Shown here: one piece after another, positions 50,330 through 58,617 of the stretch
Position numbering within the stretch: position 1 is the stretch's first letter
Layout of the letters: every line of letters begins with the position of its first letter
From: Paenibacillus sp.
GTDB lineage: Bacteria; Bacillota; Bacilli; Paenibacillales; Paenibacillaceae
Direction of reading: 5' to 3'
NCBI GenBank assembly: GCA_017512705.1
Contig: JAFWEX010000084.1
Span: 248,001-312,000, forward strand
Length of the DNA stretch: 64,000 nucleotides
Notes under the pieces: generated by a model
The model's database searches: none
What the model saw: the letters and a program-made list of their open reading frames with translations, nothing else
Told to the model about the DNA's origin: nothing
Made by a program: the position numbers and the translations under genes

Positions 50330-51748
50330 ATGGAGACGGGACCAGCCCCTGTCCACACAAGGAAGGCAGCACTTGAAACGAAACAAACCAAGACATGTAT
50401 GTATTGTGGAGAGCAGCGCCCTGCGTCTGATTTTCGGCGTAGAACTGGCAGGCGTGCAGGTTCCGGGGCCAGACGGGGAGCCTGCAGACGTTGTCGTCAG
50501 CTCGGTGTACGAGAGCCACATCATGGCAAAGTGACGACAGCTGACTCTGTAAGGATGGGGCGTGTCCAGGGCAATGCAGAGGAGACTCCCAGGGTAGACG
50601 AGGCTCAGGCCACGGTGACGAATGAACGTGAACGGAAAGTCCAGGCTTTAGCGCAGCAAGCTGCTGGAGAGAGCGATAAGGGAATGAGTCCAGGTGTGGG
50701 TTCAGATGGAGTGGCAGGATTAGCATCTGCTGAAACGAGTGCTGCCCTTGGCGATCAGACGTTGAATGACGGAGCAGGTGCTTCCACTTCTTCGGGGAGT
50801 CAGCGGCGAAAGAGACGAAGACGGCGGAAGAAGAAGCCGTCTGAGTTAATGAATGCTCAGTCTCGGACGTCTGCTGAGGCCGAGACTGAGCGTCAGCAAT
50901 CCAGCGATCAGCATGCGGTGGATTCAAGGCCGGGCGGAGAGCATCCGCCCGGGGAAGGGCATTCGCAAGGCGTTGCTGTTGCGAATGCGAAGGGCCACAG
51001 GCAGCGTGCGCGCAAGCGAGCTGCCGCTGCGGTTCCGGCCGCCGAACAGATATCGGCGGCCCAAGCGCTGCTGCCGGCTGTGCCGCAAGGCCCAGCAGCA
51101 GCGCCAGAGGCTGCGGACCAGCCGTCCGCAGCTCGGCGCACACGCCAGCGCCGCCGCAAGCGTGCGGCTGCTGCGCTAGCGTCCAGCGCAGGGCAGTCCC
51201 GCAGCGGAGCTGCTGAGGCCCCTGCGCCACATTCCAGCCGTAGTCCATTGGCTGGAATGGAGGGCCGTCCGCGGCGTCATCACTCGCCGCCGGCAGCCAT
51301 TGAGCCGGATGATCCGGCTTCGCTCCGGACCAACCGGCAAGGTATGGTGCGCATGCGCGGCAAAACGGACAAAGGCCGGCGCTGGCATCAAGAAGTAGAC
51401 ATGGAGCTTGCGGTTACGCTGGTGAAGGAAAAAGCTGCCGTGGTGGTCAATCGGTACACGATTCGTCGGTTGTTCAGCAATAAGGAATTCAAACGGTTTA
51501 TTCTGAATCGAGATAAGCATACCTGTTACTTCTGTGGCTCCTACGGAGATACTATTGACCATCTCCTTCCGCGAGCCAAGGGTGGACATACGACACCGCT
51601 TAATTGTGTTTGTGCCTGTAATCTGTGCAACCAGTCGAAGGCGGCAATGGATGCAGATGAATTCATGCGATCAGGAATACCGGAGTGGAATGCGGCTCAC
51701 CAGGCAGAACTGTTGGAGCTGTCGATGCAAGGAATAACACCAGAATAA
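50330..51748 (+). CDS. HNH endonuclease domain protein with zinc ribbon and long basic linker
   Basis: A 472-residue protein with a probable DNA-cleaving C-terminus. Residues 20-60 hold a Zn ribbon (CMYCGEQRPASDFRRR, then CRRC). Residues 60-335 are low-complexity Ala/Arg/Gln/Ser sequence with three very basic clusters: RRKRRRRRKKK, RQRARKRAAAA and RRTRQRRRKRAAAA. After a conserved QGMVRMRGKTDKGRRWHQEV segment, the HNH domain (about 400-450) reads CYFCGSYGDTIDHLLPRAKG and LNCVCACNLCNQSK. Local GC is much higher than in flanking genes across the linker. GAGGTG precedes the ATG. No partner methylase or mobile-element gene adjoins it. Confidence 0.82.
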   Translation: METGPAPVHTRKAALETKQTKTCMYCGEQRPASDFRRRTGRRAGSGARRGACRRCRQLGVREPHHGKVTTADSVRMGRVQGNAEETPRVDEAQATVTNERERKVQALAQQAAGESDKGMSPGVGSDGVAGLASAETSAALGDQTLNDGAGASTSSGSQRRKRRRRRKKKPSELMNAQSRTSAEAETERQQSSDQHAVDSRPGGEHPPGEGHSQGVAVANAKGHRQRARKRAAAAVPAAEQISAAQALLPAVPQGPAAAPEAADQPSAARRTRQRRRKRAAAALASSAGQSRSGAAEAPAPHSSRSPLAGMEGRPRRHHSPPAAIEPDDPASLRTNRQGMVRMRGKTDKGRRWHQEVDMELAVTLVKEKAAVVVNRYTIRRLFSNKEFKRFILNRDKHTCYFCGSYGDTIDHLLPRAKGGHTTPLNCVCACNLCNQSKAAMDADEFMRSGIPEWNAAHQAELLELSMQGITPE

Positions 51749-51800
51749 ATAAACTAAGCTAATGAACCGAATGAACAAGGTTCAGAGGCTCTTATACGTC

Positions 51801-51838
51801 AAAGCATACCAAGATCATCATCGAGGTGTGCTTTTTTT
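51801..51838 (+). terminator. Terminator after the HNH gene
   Basis: AAAGCATACC pairs with GGTGTGCTTT (one wobble) around a 14-base loop, followed by a run of Ts. The rest of the gap to 52044 holds a TTGACA (51871-51876) and the 8-base palindrome GCACGTGC (51882-51889), with no firmly placed -10. Confidence 0.85.
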
Positions 51839-52044
51839 GGTTTGGTGGATGCGTCACAGATTTCTTCAAATTGACAACGGTGCACGTGCCCAATGTACGT
51901 TATACTTGGAGGGTAGAGTTGCATTAACTTTTGAATAGAGGATCTGACTTCGCAGGATAGATTGCTCTCATGAAGCATGTTATTTCTATAGTTTTTGGTG
52001 TTTTCTACGTTTGAAATAGTATTGAATAGATTGGATGGATGTGG

Positions 52045-52713
52045 ATGACAACGGCAGCTATAGATATCATGTCGTATTTCACGGAAGAAAATATTCGGTT
52101 TTGGCTGGAGAAATTCCGCTCTCTTGGCCCATTGCCGGGCATTTTACTTACGTTTATGAAATCTTTTGTACCGCCGCTTCCCACGTTATTGATTGTGGGT
52201 GTTAATGGAGCGGTATACGGCTTATGGGCTGGTTTTTTGTACTCGTGGATCGGTATGGTGCTCGGCTGTACCGTGACTTTTCTGATTGTAAGGGAGATTG
52301 GAAAATCGGCCTTTGTGGAAAAATGGGCACGCAAACCGCGTGTGCAACGCAGCATGGTATGGATTCGCAGAAATGCGTTTAGTTATGTATTCTTGCTTAG
52401 TATTTTTCCGGTAGGTCCATTTGTCATTATTAATGTGGCGGCTGGGATCGCACGAATGCGATTGTTGTCCTTCCTGCTTGCGGTCGGGTTCGGTAAAGGC
52501 ATCATGATTTTCTCGGTGACGTACATCGGCTCTAACGTAGAGCAGTTTCTGGAGCACCCGATACGCTGGATTGGCGTAATCCTGTTCATTGCAATATCTT
52601 TATGGGCAAGCCGCAAATTGGAACGACATTTTACCCGGTCCAATTCAGATCAAGATGAAGGGCATTCGTTACATCAGGCTTCAGGTAAGTCGATCTCCTC
52701 ATCATCGAAGTGA
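52045..52713 (+). CDS. TVP38/TMEM64 (DedA-like) membrane protein
   Basis: Polytopic protein of the VTT/SNARE-associated family, 222 residues, about five or six helices; relatives take part in lipid scrambling or transport. Core segments are LPGILLTFMKSFVPPLPTLL, the GVNGAVYGLWAGFLYSWIGM turn, CTVTFLIVREIGKS and SIFPVGPFVIINVAAGIARM. Several ATGs cluster (52035-52045); GGATGG placed 6 bases before 52045 favours that one. The tail is polar and Ser-rich. It is followed 72 bases later by a DUF1835 gene. Confidence 0.87.
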   Translation: MTTAAIDIMSYFTEENIRFWLEKFRSLGPLPGILLTFMKSFVPPLPTLLIVGVNGAVYGLWAGFLYSWIGMVLGCTVTFLIVREIGKSAFVEKWARKPRVQRSMVWIRRNAFSYVFLLSIFPVGPFVIINVAAGIARMRLLSFLLAVGFGKGIMIFSVTYIGSNVEQFLEHPIRWIGVILFIAISLWASRKLERHFTRSNSDQDEGHSLHQASGKSISSSSK

Positions 52714-52785
52714 CGAAATTGGAGGAAATCATGCAAAAGTTAGGTTCAGGTCAGACATATGAAGTGATTCCAGGGAGGTTTCTTC

Positions 52786-53847
52786 ATGATCAAAAGTGTT
52801 TTCGATTTGGATAACGAATTGCAACAGATGGAGGAAGAAGAACTCCGTTCACTGCTGCGTGAACTATACCTGCGTACAGATATGGCTATGAATGGTAAGC
52901 ATGACGAGGCCCATTACATGCAGTTTGTAGAGAGACAACATCAACTATTCAGCCAATTGCATCTTAGAGATAACGTCCGTGAGTTGCCCGATCTGCAGCA
53001 TGCAGAAGAGATCCATATTGCTATCGGTGAATCGCCTCTGGGGAGTATCAAAGTAGCCATGGGCGAATTCCCCGGGCGGGAAGGTCGACGTTTTTACTCA
53101 CTGAATGATTACTATGCCATTGGGCCTTTAGGGGACCTGACGGATGCAAGAGTAATGCAGCGAAGACACCTATGGCTACTGGAAAGACTTCATATCTCGG
53201 AGCACGGAAGTTATCTTATTCAAGGCCTGAAACAGTTGAATCAGATTAAATCATTCCTAAGTGCAATTCGTGAAGAGACTCGGGTAATTCTGTGGTATAC
53301 GAACAATGGCCATGAGCGAACGGGCTTGCTTTATGCGCTCTACCTGCTGCGTCATCGTCAAAACACGATCAAATTAATGGATACTACGTCACTGTACCAA
53401 GCCTTGTTTGATACTTCTGAACATCAGGTTCTCCGTCTAGGTGAGTTGATCTCGGAGCACCTGTCCATGATGTGGAAGCACAGTATGGATGCCGAACCGT
53501 TGTCAGAGGAGCAGCGAAGTCTTATGGAAAAGGAATGGCTTGAACTGTCCTTACAACCAGGTACGTTAAGGATCATCCAAGATGATGTGGTTCAAAGTAT
53601 ACCCGAAGACAGCCTCGATGAATTTATTTTGGAACAGGTCAAGAAGCTCGCCGAAGAACATGAAGCGCAGCAATTCATCAATGCTGCTCGTGTAGTAGGA
53701 GAGGTGCTGGGGAACTTGCCACAGGCTGTCGGTGACTCCTTTATTGAATACCGTTTACGTCAACTTGTGCTTCAAGGGAAGCTGGACATGGAAGGCAACC
53801 CTCGCGCGATGCGCTTCTACCGTGTCCGACTAGCAACAGCTTTGTAG
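52786..53847 (+). CDS. DUF1835/DUF3658 protein
   Basis: A 353-residue cytoplasmic protein of unknown function. The DUF1835 part (about 75-200) has EIHIAIGESPLGSIKVAMGE then NDYYAIGPLGDLTD and VILWYTNNGHERTGLLYALY. The DUF3658-like C-terminus reads VGDSFIEYRLRQLVLQGKLD. The N-terminal 70 residues are helical and charged. CAGGGAGG precedes the ATG. Such proteins are widespread in Bacillales, often as paralogues. Not enough context to suggest a job. Confidence 0.85.
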   Translation: MIKSVFDLDNELQQMEEEELRSLLRELYLRTDMAMNGKHDEAHYMQFVERQHQLFSQLHLRDNVRELPDLQHAEEIHIAIGESPLGSIKVAMGEFPGREGRRFYSLNDYYAIGPLGDLTDARVMQRRHLWLLERLHISEHGSYLIQGLKQLNQIKSFLSAIREETRVILWYTNNGHERTGLLYALYLLRHRQNTIKLMDTTSLYQALFDTSEHQVLRLGELISEHLSMMWKHSMDAEPLSEEQRSLMEKEWLELSLQPGTLRIIQDDVVQSIPEDSLDEFILEQVKKLAEEHEAQQFINAARVVGEVLGNLPQAVGDSFIEYRLRQLVLQGKLDMEGNPRAMRFYRVRLATAL

Positions 53848-53874
53848 CTAGAGCCCGCACCATGTCTCGCTATT

Positions 53875-54402
53875 TTAATTGTTCCGATTCAGCCACAGCT
53901 TGGTTAAGGGGCCGCCCCTTCCATACACTGGATCTGTATCTGGTATAGAAACCTCTCGAATCTCTTGCAAAACTTGAGGGCGTTCCCCGGGCTCGCCTGT
54001 ACGTGTGTTATAGCTCATACCCCCAGGATAAGCTCCGGTGATCCGGAAGTTGGGACTGGCCTTCAAGCGTTTATGGCCGGTTCCCGCAGGTAATACAACG
54101 ACATCTCCGCTTTCCAGAACAATCTTCTGTCCCTTCTCACCACCGATAATCAACTTCACGAATCCACTGATTACGGCAAGAGCCTCGTGTGCATTACTGT
54201 GATAATGATGAACATCGAATACGCCATTGACCCAGCTGTTGGACCATCCGTTACGGTTAAAGCGTGATTCAGCACCAACTGGATCGGTATGCCATACCCC
54301 TTTGTACAAGAGTACGGGGAGATGTGGATGATTCGGAATCATTCCGTCGTCTTGAAAATACATCCGTTCAATATCGTTGTTGTCTTTCCTTGGATCGAAC
54401 AT
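53875..54402 (-). CDS. Cupin-domain protein, YjlB-like
   Basis: A 175-residue beta-barrel cupin. Metal-site motifs are visible: VHHYHSNAHEALAVISG (His, His, Glu) in cupin motif 1 and GDVVVLPAGTGHKRLKAS (His) in motif 2. The layout resembles B. subtilis YjlB, with N-terminal NHPHLPVLLYKG. GGAGGGATCTTACC precedes the ATG. No enzyme activity can be assigned; it stands alone, convergent with the DUF1835 gene. Confidence 0.88.
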   Translation of the reverse strand: MFDPRKDNNDIERMYFQDDGMIPNHPHLPVLLYKGVWHTDPVGAESRFNRNGWSNSWVNGVFDVHHYHSNAHEALAVISGFVKLIIGGEKGQKIVLESGDVVVLPAGTGHKRLKASPNFRITGAYPGGMSYNTRTGEPGERPQVLQEIREVSIPDTDPVYGRGGPLTKLWLNRNN

Positions 54403-54559
54403 GGTAAGATCCCTCCTTTTCTATGTATTAACCTTTCAATATAGGGACAATCAAAAAAACAATTGTAAAATGATACAAAATGTATCATTTTAAGGTTATA
54501 CTCTTTACATAAGATTCTCTTTGAAGTGCCTGATGTAAAAACGAATAGGGGGAACATGT

Positions 54560-55561
54560 GTGAATATTGTGGTGACAGGAGCTTCAGGTTTCGTCGGGTT
54601 TAATCTCTCACACTTTTTGGCGCAAAAGGGACATCAGATCACCATGCTGGATCAGGATGACTATTGTCAGAGACTGGTGCAACTCTCTCCACTGCACGAT
54701 ATGCCTTTTATCGAGTGTAACCTCATGAAGGACAGCATTCGTCTACCCCACAACACGGATTACATCATTCATCTTGCTGCCATGCCTCATGTCGATTATT
54801 CATACCATTACCCTGCAGAAGTATTTCGCAATAATACGATTAGTACGCAGACTATTCTGCAGTATGCTGCGGATCATGACATCCCTGTGTTACTGGCTTC
54901 ATCCGTTGAAGTCTATGGCGGCGATTGGGGTAGAGTTTATAGTGAATCAGACCCGCTTGCACCTGTATCCCCTTACTCCGCTTCGAAAGCAGCCTGTGAG
55001 ATGCTAGCTCAATCCTATGCAAAATGTTATCAGCTACCAGTGAAGATATTCCGTCTGACCAATCTATATGGGCCATGGCAAGTCCCTGATCGTATCATTC
55101 CGCGGAACTTCGCACGTATGCTAGATGGTTTGCCACTGGATATCCAAGGATCAGCTGTTCGAGACTTTTTGTATATTGAGGATGCGTTGCGAGCGATTGA
55201 ACTGATTATGATGAAAGGCCAAGACGGTCACATCTATAATATCTCTACGGGATTTGGAACGACGATGCAAGAGATCGGCATGCTTCTGGAGCCTATGGTT
55301 CGATCTGTGATCGGGAAGGAAGTCCGGGAACAGGAGCCTACGCAGTCCAGGGGTTCAAGTCTGGTTGTTCACTCCGGCAAATTGCGCGCTGCATTGGGCT
55401 GGTACCCTCGAACTACCCTGGAACAGGGGCTGGACAAGACATACCACTGGTATCGGGAGAATGCGGATTGGGTGAGGCTGTTCAGTCGGGAGTATCATAC
55501 GACACGTCAAAGCCGCAACTTTATCATTGATATGGCAAGGTATGCTGTACCTGTGACATAA
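54560..55561 (+). CDS. NAD-dependent sugar epimerase/dehydratase family protein
   Basis: Extended short-chain dehydrogenase of 333 residues, probably acting on a nucleotide sugar. Rossmann motif VVTGASGFVGFNLSHFLAQ, then IIHLAAMPHVDYSYHYPA, the catalytic SSVEVYGG and YSASKAACEMLAQ (Tyr-X3-Lys), and LTNLYGPWQVPDRIIPR. The start is GTG 54560 after AGGGGGAACAT. The C-terminal LGWYPRTTLEQGLDKTYHWY fits UDP-sugar epimerases. A strong terminator follows at once. Confidence 0.9.
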   Translation: MNIVVTGASGFVGFNLSHFLAQKGHQITMLDQDDYCQRLVQLSPLHDMPFIECNLMKDSIRLPHNTDYIIHLAAMPHVDYSYHYPAEVFRNNTISTQTILQYAADHDIPVLLASSVEVYGGDWGRVYSESDPLAPVSPYSASKAACEMLAQSYAKCYQLPVKIFRLTNLYGPWQVPDRIIPRNFARMLDGLPLDIQGSAVRDFLYIEDALRAIELIMMKGQDGHIYNISTGFGTTMQEIGMLLEPMVRSVIGKEVREQEPTQSRGSSLVVHSGKLRAALGWYPRTTLEQGLDKTYHWYRENADWVRLFSREYHTTRQSRNFIIDMARYAVPVT

Positions 55562-55565
55562 AATG

Positions 55566-55614
55566 AAAAAAGCCAGGGAAGGGGAGTTTTTCAGGTACCT
55601 TCCTTGGCTTTTTT
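55566..55614. terminator. Bidirectional terminator after the epimerase
   Basis: AAAAAGCCA-GGAAGG pairs with CCTTCC-TGGCTTTTT (one mismatch) around a loop of about 15 bases; T-runs occur on both strands. Confidence 0.9.
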
Positions 55615-55754
55615 GTGCCTCCGTCATCTAATCAGATGTTCGGAAAGATCCGAACCCATGATCAAGACAGTCAGGCTGCTTCTAACACTCACTAGCTTCT
55701 AGCTGACTTCACGCGAGGTCTTAGAGATATGCCAAATACGCTAATTCATTTGTA

Positions 55755-55931
55755 TTATTCGTGATGTTTTTTCACATCGGCCACTTTATCTTGAACGGCC
55801 CCTTTGGCCTTATCCATTTTACCTTCAGCTTGAAGGGACTTATTGTTCGTCGCGTTACCGATCTGATCCTTCACTTCGCCTTTGGCTTTGTTAACGCCTG
55901 CTTTGATTTTATCGCTAGTTGAATTACTCAT
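55755..55931 (-). CDS. CsbD-family stress protein
   Basis: A 58-residue, Lys/Asp/Gly-rich protein of the CsbD family, induced by general stress in relatives. It has KIKAGVNKAKGEVKDQIG then EGKMDKAKGAVQDKVADVKK, the duplicated K(A/G)xxNKxKGxVKD-type pattern. The start is ATG 55931; AAGGAG lies 8-9 bases upstream, while the in-frame ATG at 55940 directly follows the ribosome site. The function of CsbD is not known. Confidence 0.92.
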   Translation of the reverse strand: MSNSTSDKIKAGVNKAKGEVKDQIGNATNNKSLQAEGKMDKAKGAVQDKVADVKKHHE

Positions 55932-55967
55932 ATCGAACATCTCCTTCGTTGTCTGGTGTAGTGCTTA

Positions 55968-55993
55968 TTAACCGGACTGAAGAATATTTAAAC
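55968..55993 (-). promoter_or_regulatory. SigmaB-like promoter of the csbD-like gene
   Basis: Minus strand GTTTAA (55993-55988), a 14-base spacer, then GGTTAA (55973-55968), close to the sigmaB consensus GTTTAA-N12-14-GGGTAT. It fits a general-stress gene, 37 bases before its start. Confidence 0.5.
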
Positions 55994-56393
55994 GTTCGAG
56001 TTCAGAAGACGTTCAGAAAAATACGTTATTCGTTATGCCAAACTCTTGATACTAGATGTGTTGGAGAGCTTTGAGCTTATCTAGGAACAGACGAAACATA
56101 AATGAAGTGTCCCGGATGTGCTTTGCATTCTTCCCTGAAAAGGCCCATACTTGTTTGGATGATATGTTCATCTCAAAGAATAAGGCTGAGTCTGTCGCTG
56201 CATAATAACCAAAGTGACCAAATTCGTTGCAGAAGTGTTATGTTTTTGGGAATCCAATCCTGAAAATCCATATATCATGTACTTTCATATGTGCTTTTCG
56301 TACATATGGTGTGATGTGATTTTTTTAATACCGTATATGGTATGTAGGGGCGTTTGGATACAAATTATGACCGTTCAGACAAGATGGCACGCC
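55994..56393. other. Gene-free stretch upstream of yjlC-ndh
   Basis: No supported gene. It contains inverted repeats CATATGT-N9-ACATATG (56286-56308) and ATACC-N6-GGTAT near 56331. They could be regulator sites for the ndh promoter downstream; no consensus was matched. Confidence 0.5.
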
Positions 56394-56421
56394 TTGACAA
56401 AAACATCGATTTTGTTACAAT
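56394..56421 (+). promoter_or_regulatory. Promoter of yjlC-ndh
   Basis: TTGACA (56394-56399), a 16-base spacer and TACAAT (56416-56421). Transcription from here gives a leader of about 270 bases. Within that leader GTGTAA-N14-GGGTAT (56469-56494) resembles a sigmaB-type second promoter. Confidence 0.8.
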
Positions 56422-56429
56422 GTTCACAA
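56412..56429. promoter_or_regulatory. Rex-like operator over the ndh -10 box
   Basis: TTGTTAC-AATG-TTCACAA fits the Rex consensus TTGTGAA-N4-TTCACAA at 12 of 14 half-site positions. A further TTCACAA lies at 56434-56440. Overlap with the -10 box is the position expected of a repressor that releases at high NADH. Confidence 0.65.
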
Positions 56430-56699
56430 TATCTTCACAAGTGTAAAAAGATTCTTTTTCATGTTCATGTGTAAGAGGTGTAATATAAGGGTATAGAGTT
56501 CGGTTTCGGCCTGCTTGTCGTTTTGTGCGTAATAGACCCAACATACCATGCATGCGTGAGAGTGGTTTTTGGCCACGCTTATCCTAATGTGTGAAATTTG
56601 GTACATTTACTGTATTGATGTATTTGTGGTTCGGCTTAGCTTGACAGGCATCATGAAAGTCGCGGACTTCTATCCCAAAGTAAAGGAGGACTTTCTCTT

Positions 56700-57146
56700 A
56701 TGTCACAATCGCCTACTCAACAAGAGGTGCCAGTAACAGAAGGCGCCAACGTTTCCGAGCGCCAGTCCCTGGACGTACTGGATCAACTGATGAAGCCTGA
56801 GGTACAGGAGTCTTTAACTGTATTGGTGGAGAACCTGCCTAAATTGGCTGAAATGGTTACTGCAATGACAAAAGCTTATGATTTCGCACAAGGTATCGCT
56901 ACGGACCAAGTTCTAATCAGCGACACGATGAGTGCAATGGGTGAGTTCGCTAAACCTGTTGTAGAAAAAGCTAAAGGTGTAGCTTCTGCTGCCATCGAGG
57001 CAAATGACCGTGCCCAAGCCGAACAAACTTCGGTTGGCCTGTTCGCTATGCTCAAAATGCTTAAAGATCCAAACGTACAACAAACGCTTCGTTTTGCTCA
57101 ATCGTTCCTGAGCATCTTGAACGAGCGTCAACAATCGAAACGTTAA
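56700..57146 (+). CDS. yjlC: DUF1641 protein, YjlC-like
   Basis: A 148-residue soluble protein. The helical DUF1641 core reads SLDVLDQLMKPEVQESLTVL then VENLPKLAEMVTAMTKAYDF, with a late GLFAMLKMLKDPNVQQTLRF. B. subtilis YjlC is encoded directly upstream of ndh, as here. AAAGGAGGA precedes the ATG. It may assist or anchor the dehydrogenase, but its role is not established. Confidence 0.9.
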   Translation: MSQSPTQQEVPVTEGANVSERQSLDVLDQLMKPEVQESLTVLVENLPKLAEMVTAMTKAYDFAQGIATDQVLISDTMSAMGEFAKPVVEKAKGVASAAIEANDRAQAEQTSVGLFAMLKMLKDPNVQQTLRFAQSFLSILNERQQSKR

Positions 57147-57165
57147 GACTTAGAAAGAACGGAGG

Positions 57166-58353
57166 ATGGATATGTCGAAGCAAATTTTGATCTTGGGTGG
57201 AGGTTACGGCGGTCTGTTGACTGCGCTGACTGCGCGTCAATACTTGACTCCGGAAGAAGCGACAATTACAGTCGTGAACCGTTACCCTACGCACCAAATT
57301 ATTACGGAACTGCACCGTCTTGCTGCAGGAAGCATTGCTGAGCAAGCTGTAGCACTCCCGCTCGAAAAATTGCTGCGCGGTAAAGATGTGAACTTGAAAA
57401 TCGATACGGTGGATACGATCAAGCCGGACGAGAAAAAAGTCCTCATGACTAGCGGCTCCACATACTCTTATGATGCACTCGTCGTTGCCCTGGGTAGCGA
57501 AACTGCATTCTTCGGAATTCCGGGATTGCAGGAGTACAGCTTCACGCTCAAATCGGTTAGCGATGCGAACCGTATTCGTGCACACGTTGAAGCACGTCTG
57601 GATGCTTACAAACAATCCGGCAACAAAGCAGACGCTACGTTTGTTATTGGCGGCGGCGGTTTGACTGGTATCGAGCTTGTTGGTGAATTCGCTGACCTTC
57701 TGCCAGGCGTATGCAAACAGAAAGGTATCGATTTCAACGATATCTCCCTCTATACGGTAGAAGCAGGTCCTTCCATTCTGGCTGGTTTCCCACCAGAGCT
57801 GGTTGATCGTGCGAAATCCAGTCTCGAAAAACGCGGCGTAAACTTCATCGTTGGCGTAGCGATTACCGAGATGAAAGAAAACGAAGTATTGCTGAAAGAC
57901 GGCAGCTCGATCCCTACGAACACACTCGTATGGACAGGTGGCGTACAAGGTAATGCGGTTGTTGCTAACAGTGGAATCGAAGTAGATCGCGGCCGTGCGA
58001 AAGTAACGGAAGTTCTGCAATCTACATCCCACAAAGATGTGTTTGTTGCTGGTGACAGCGCAGTGGTCTTCCCTAGCGAAGGCGCTCGTCCTTATCCTCC
58101 AACAGCACAACTGGCTTGGCAAATGGGTGAAACCATTGGTCACAACCTGGGCGTAATGTTCAAAGGTGGCGCAATGGAAACTTTCACACCAGTATTCTCC
58201 GGTACACTGGGAAGCTTGGGTCGTAAGGATGCTGTCGGCATGATCGGTGGTAACCAGACTCGACTGAAAGGTCTGCCTGCAACCATGATGAAAGAAGCAA
58301 GTAACATCCGTTACCTGTCCCACATCCATGGCTTGTTCGCACTGGCTTATTAA
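57166..58353 (+). CDS. ndh: Type II NADH dehydrogenase (NDH-2)
   Basis: Non-proton-pumping respiratory NADH:quinone oxidoreductase at the inner membrane face, 395 residues. FAD motif ILILGGGYGGLLTALTARQ at the start; NADH motif TFVIGGGGLTGIELVGEFAD (about 160); the FAD-contact segment VFVAGDSAVV; and the quinone-side AQLAWQMGETIGHNL. CGGAGGATGGAT precedes the ATG. It lies 19 bases after yjlC in one operon, with a Rex-like site at the promoter. Codon use is very regular, suggesting high expression. Confidence 0.95.
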   Translation: MDMSKQILILGGGYGGLLTALTARQYLTPEEATITVVNRYPTHQIITELHRLAAGSIAEQAVALPLEKLLRGKDVNLKIDTVDTIKPDEKKVLMTSGSTYSYDALVVALGSETAFFGIPGLQEYSFTLKSVSDANRIRAHVEARLDAYKQSGNKADATFVIGGGGLTGIELVGEFADLLPGVCKQKGIDFNDISLYTVEAGPSILAGFPPELVDRAKSSLEKRGVNFIVGVAITEMKENEVLLKDGSSIPTNTLVWTGGVQGNAVVANSGIEVDRGRAKVTEVLQSTSHKDVFVAGDSAVVFPSEGARPYPPTAQLAWQMGETIGHNLGVMFKGGAMETFTPVFSGTLGSLGRKDAVGMIGGNQTRLKGLPATMMKEASNIRYLSHIHGLFALAY

Positions 58354-58372
58354 TCTATAGTGTAAACGTCAA

Positions 58373-58398
58373 AGGGCGCCTATCCGGCGCCCTTTTTT
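58373..58398 (+). terminator. Terminator after ndh
   Basis: AGGGCGCC-TATCC-GGCGCCCT, a perfect 8-bp GC-rich stem, followed by TTTTT. The remaining gap to 58617 holds nothing recognised. Confidence 0.95.
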
Positions 58399-58617
58399 GG
58401 TATACCTACAAGGTATGAACAGGAGACATTCATCAGATATTAACAATAACGATAGAAATCGAGATTGAGATTTGTTTAGCTAGGGAACGACACAACCTGC
58501 GCTTAGAAGCACTGGCTTTCGTTTAAAAGATAGGATGAGGCTTTTTAAGAAAGTCAATAAAATAACCCGCAGGGAGCCATATGTTGTTCTCTGACACACT
58601 TGAGAGGAGAATGAATA

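Noticed and set aside
50307..51248. 313-codon open frame on the minus strand
   Set aside because: It is antisense to the HNH gene; the GC-rich linker removes stop codons by composition. The product is low complexity, with no domain and no ribosome site.
57061..58329. 422-codon open frame on the minus strand
   Set aside because: It lies fully antisense to ndh, whose regular codon use leaves this frame open. The translation is Cys/Phe/His-rich and unlike any protein family.
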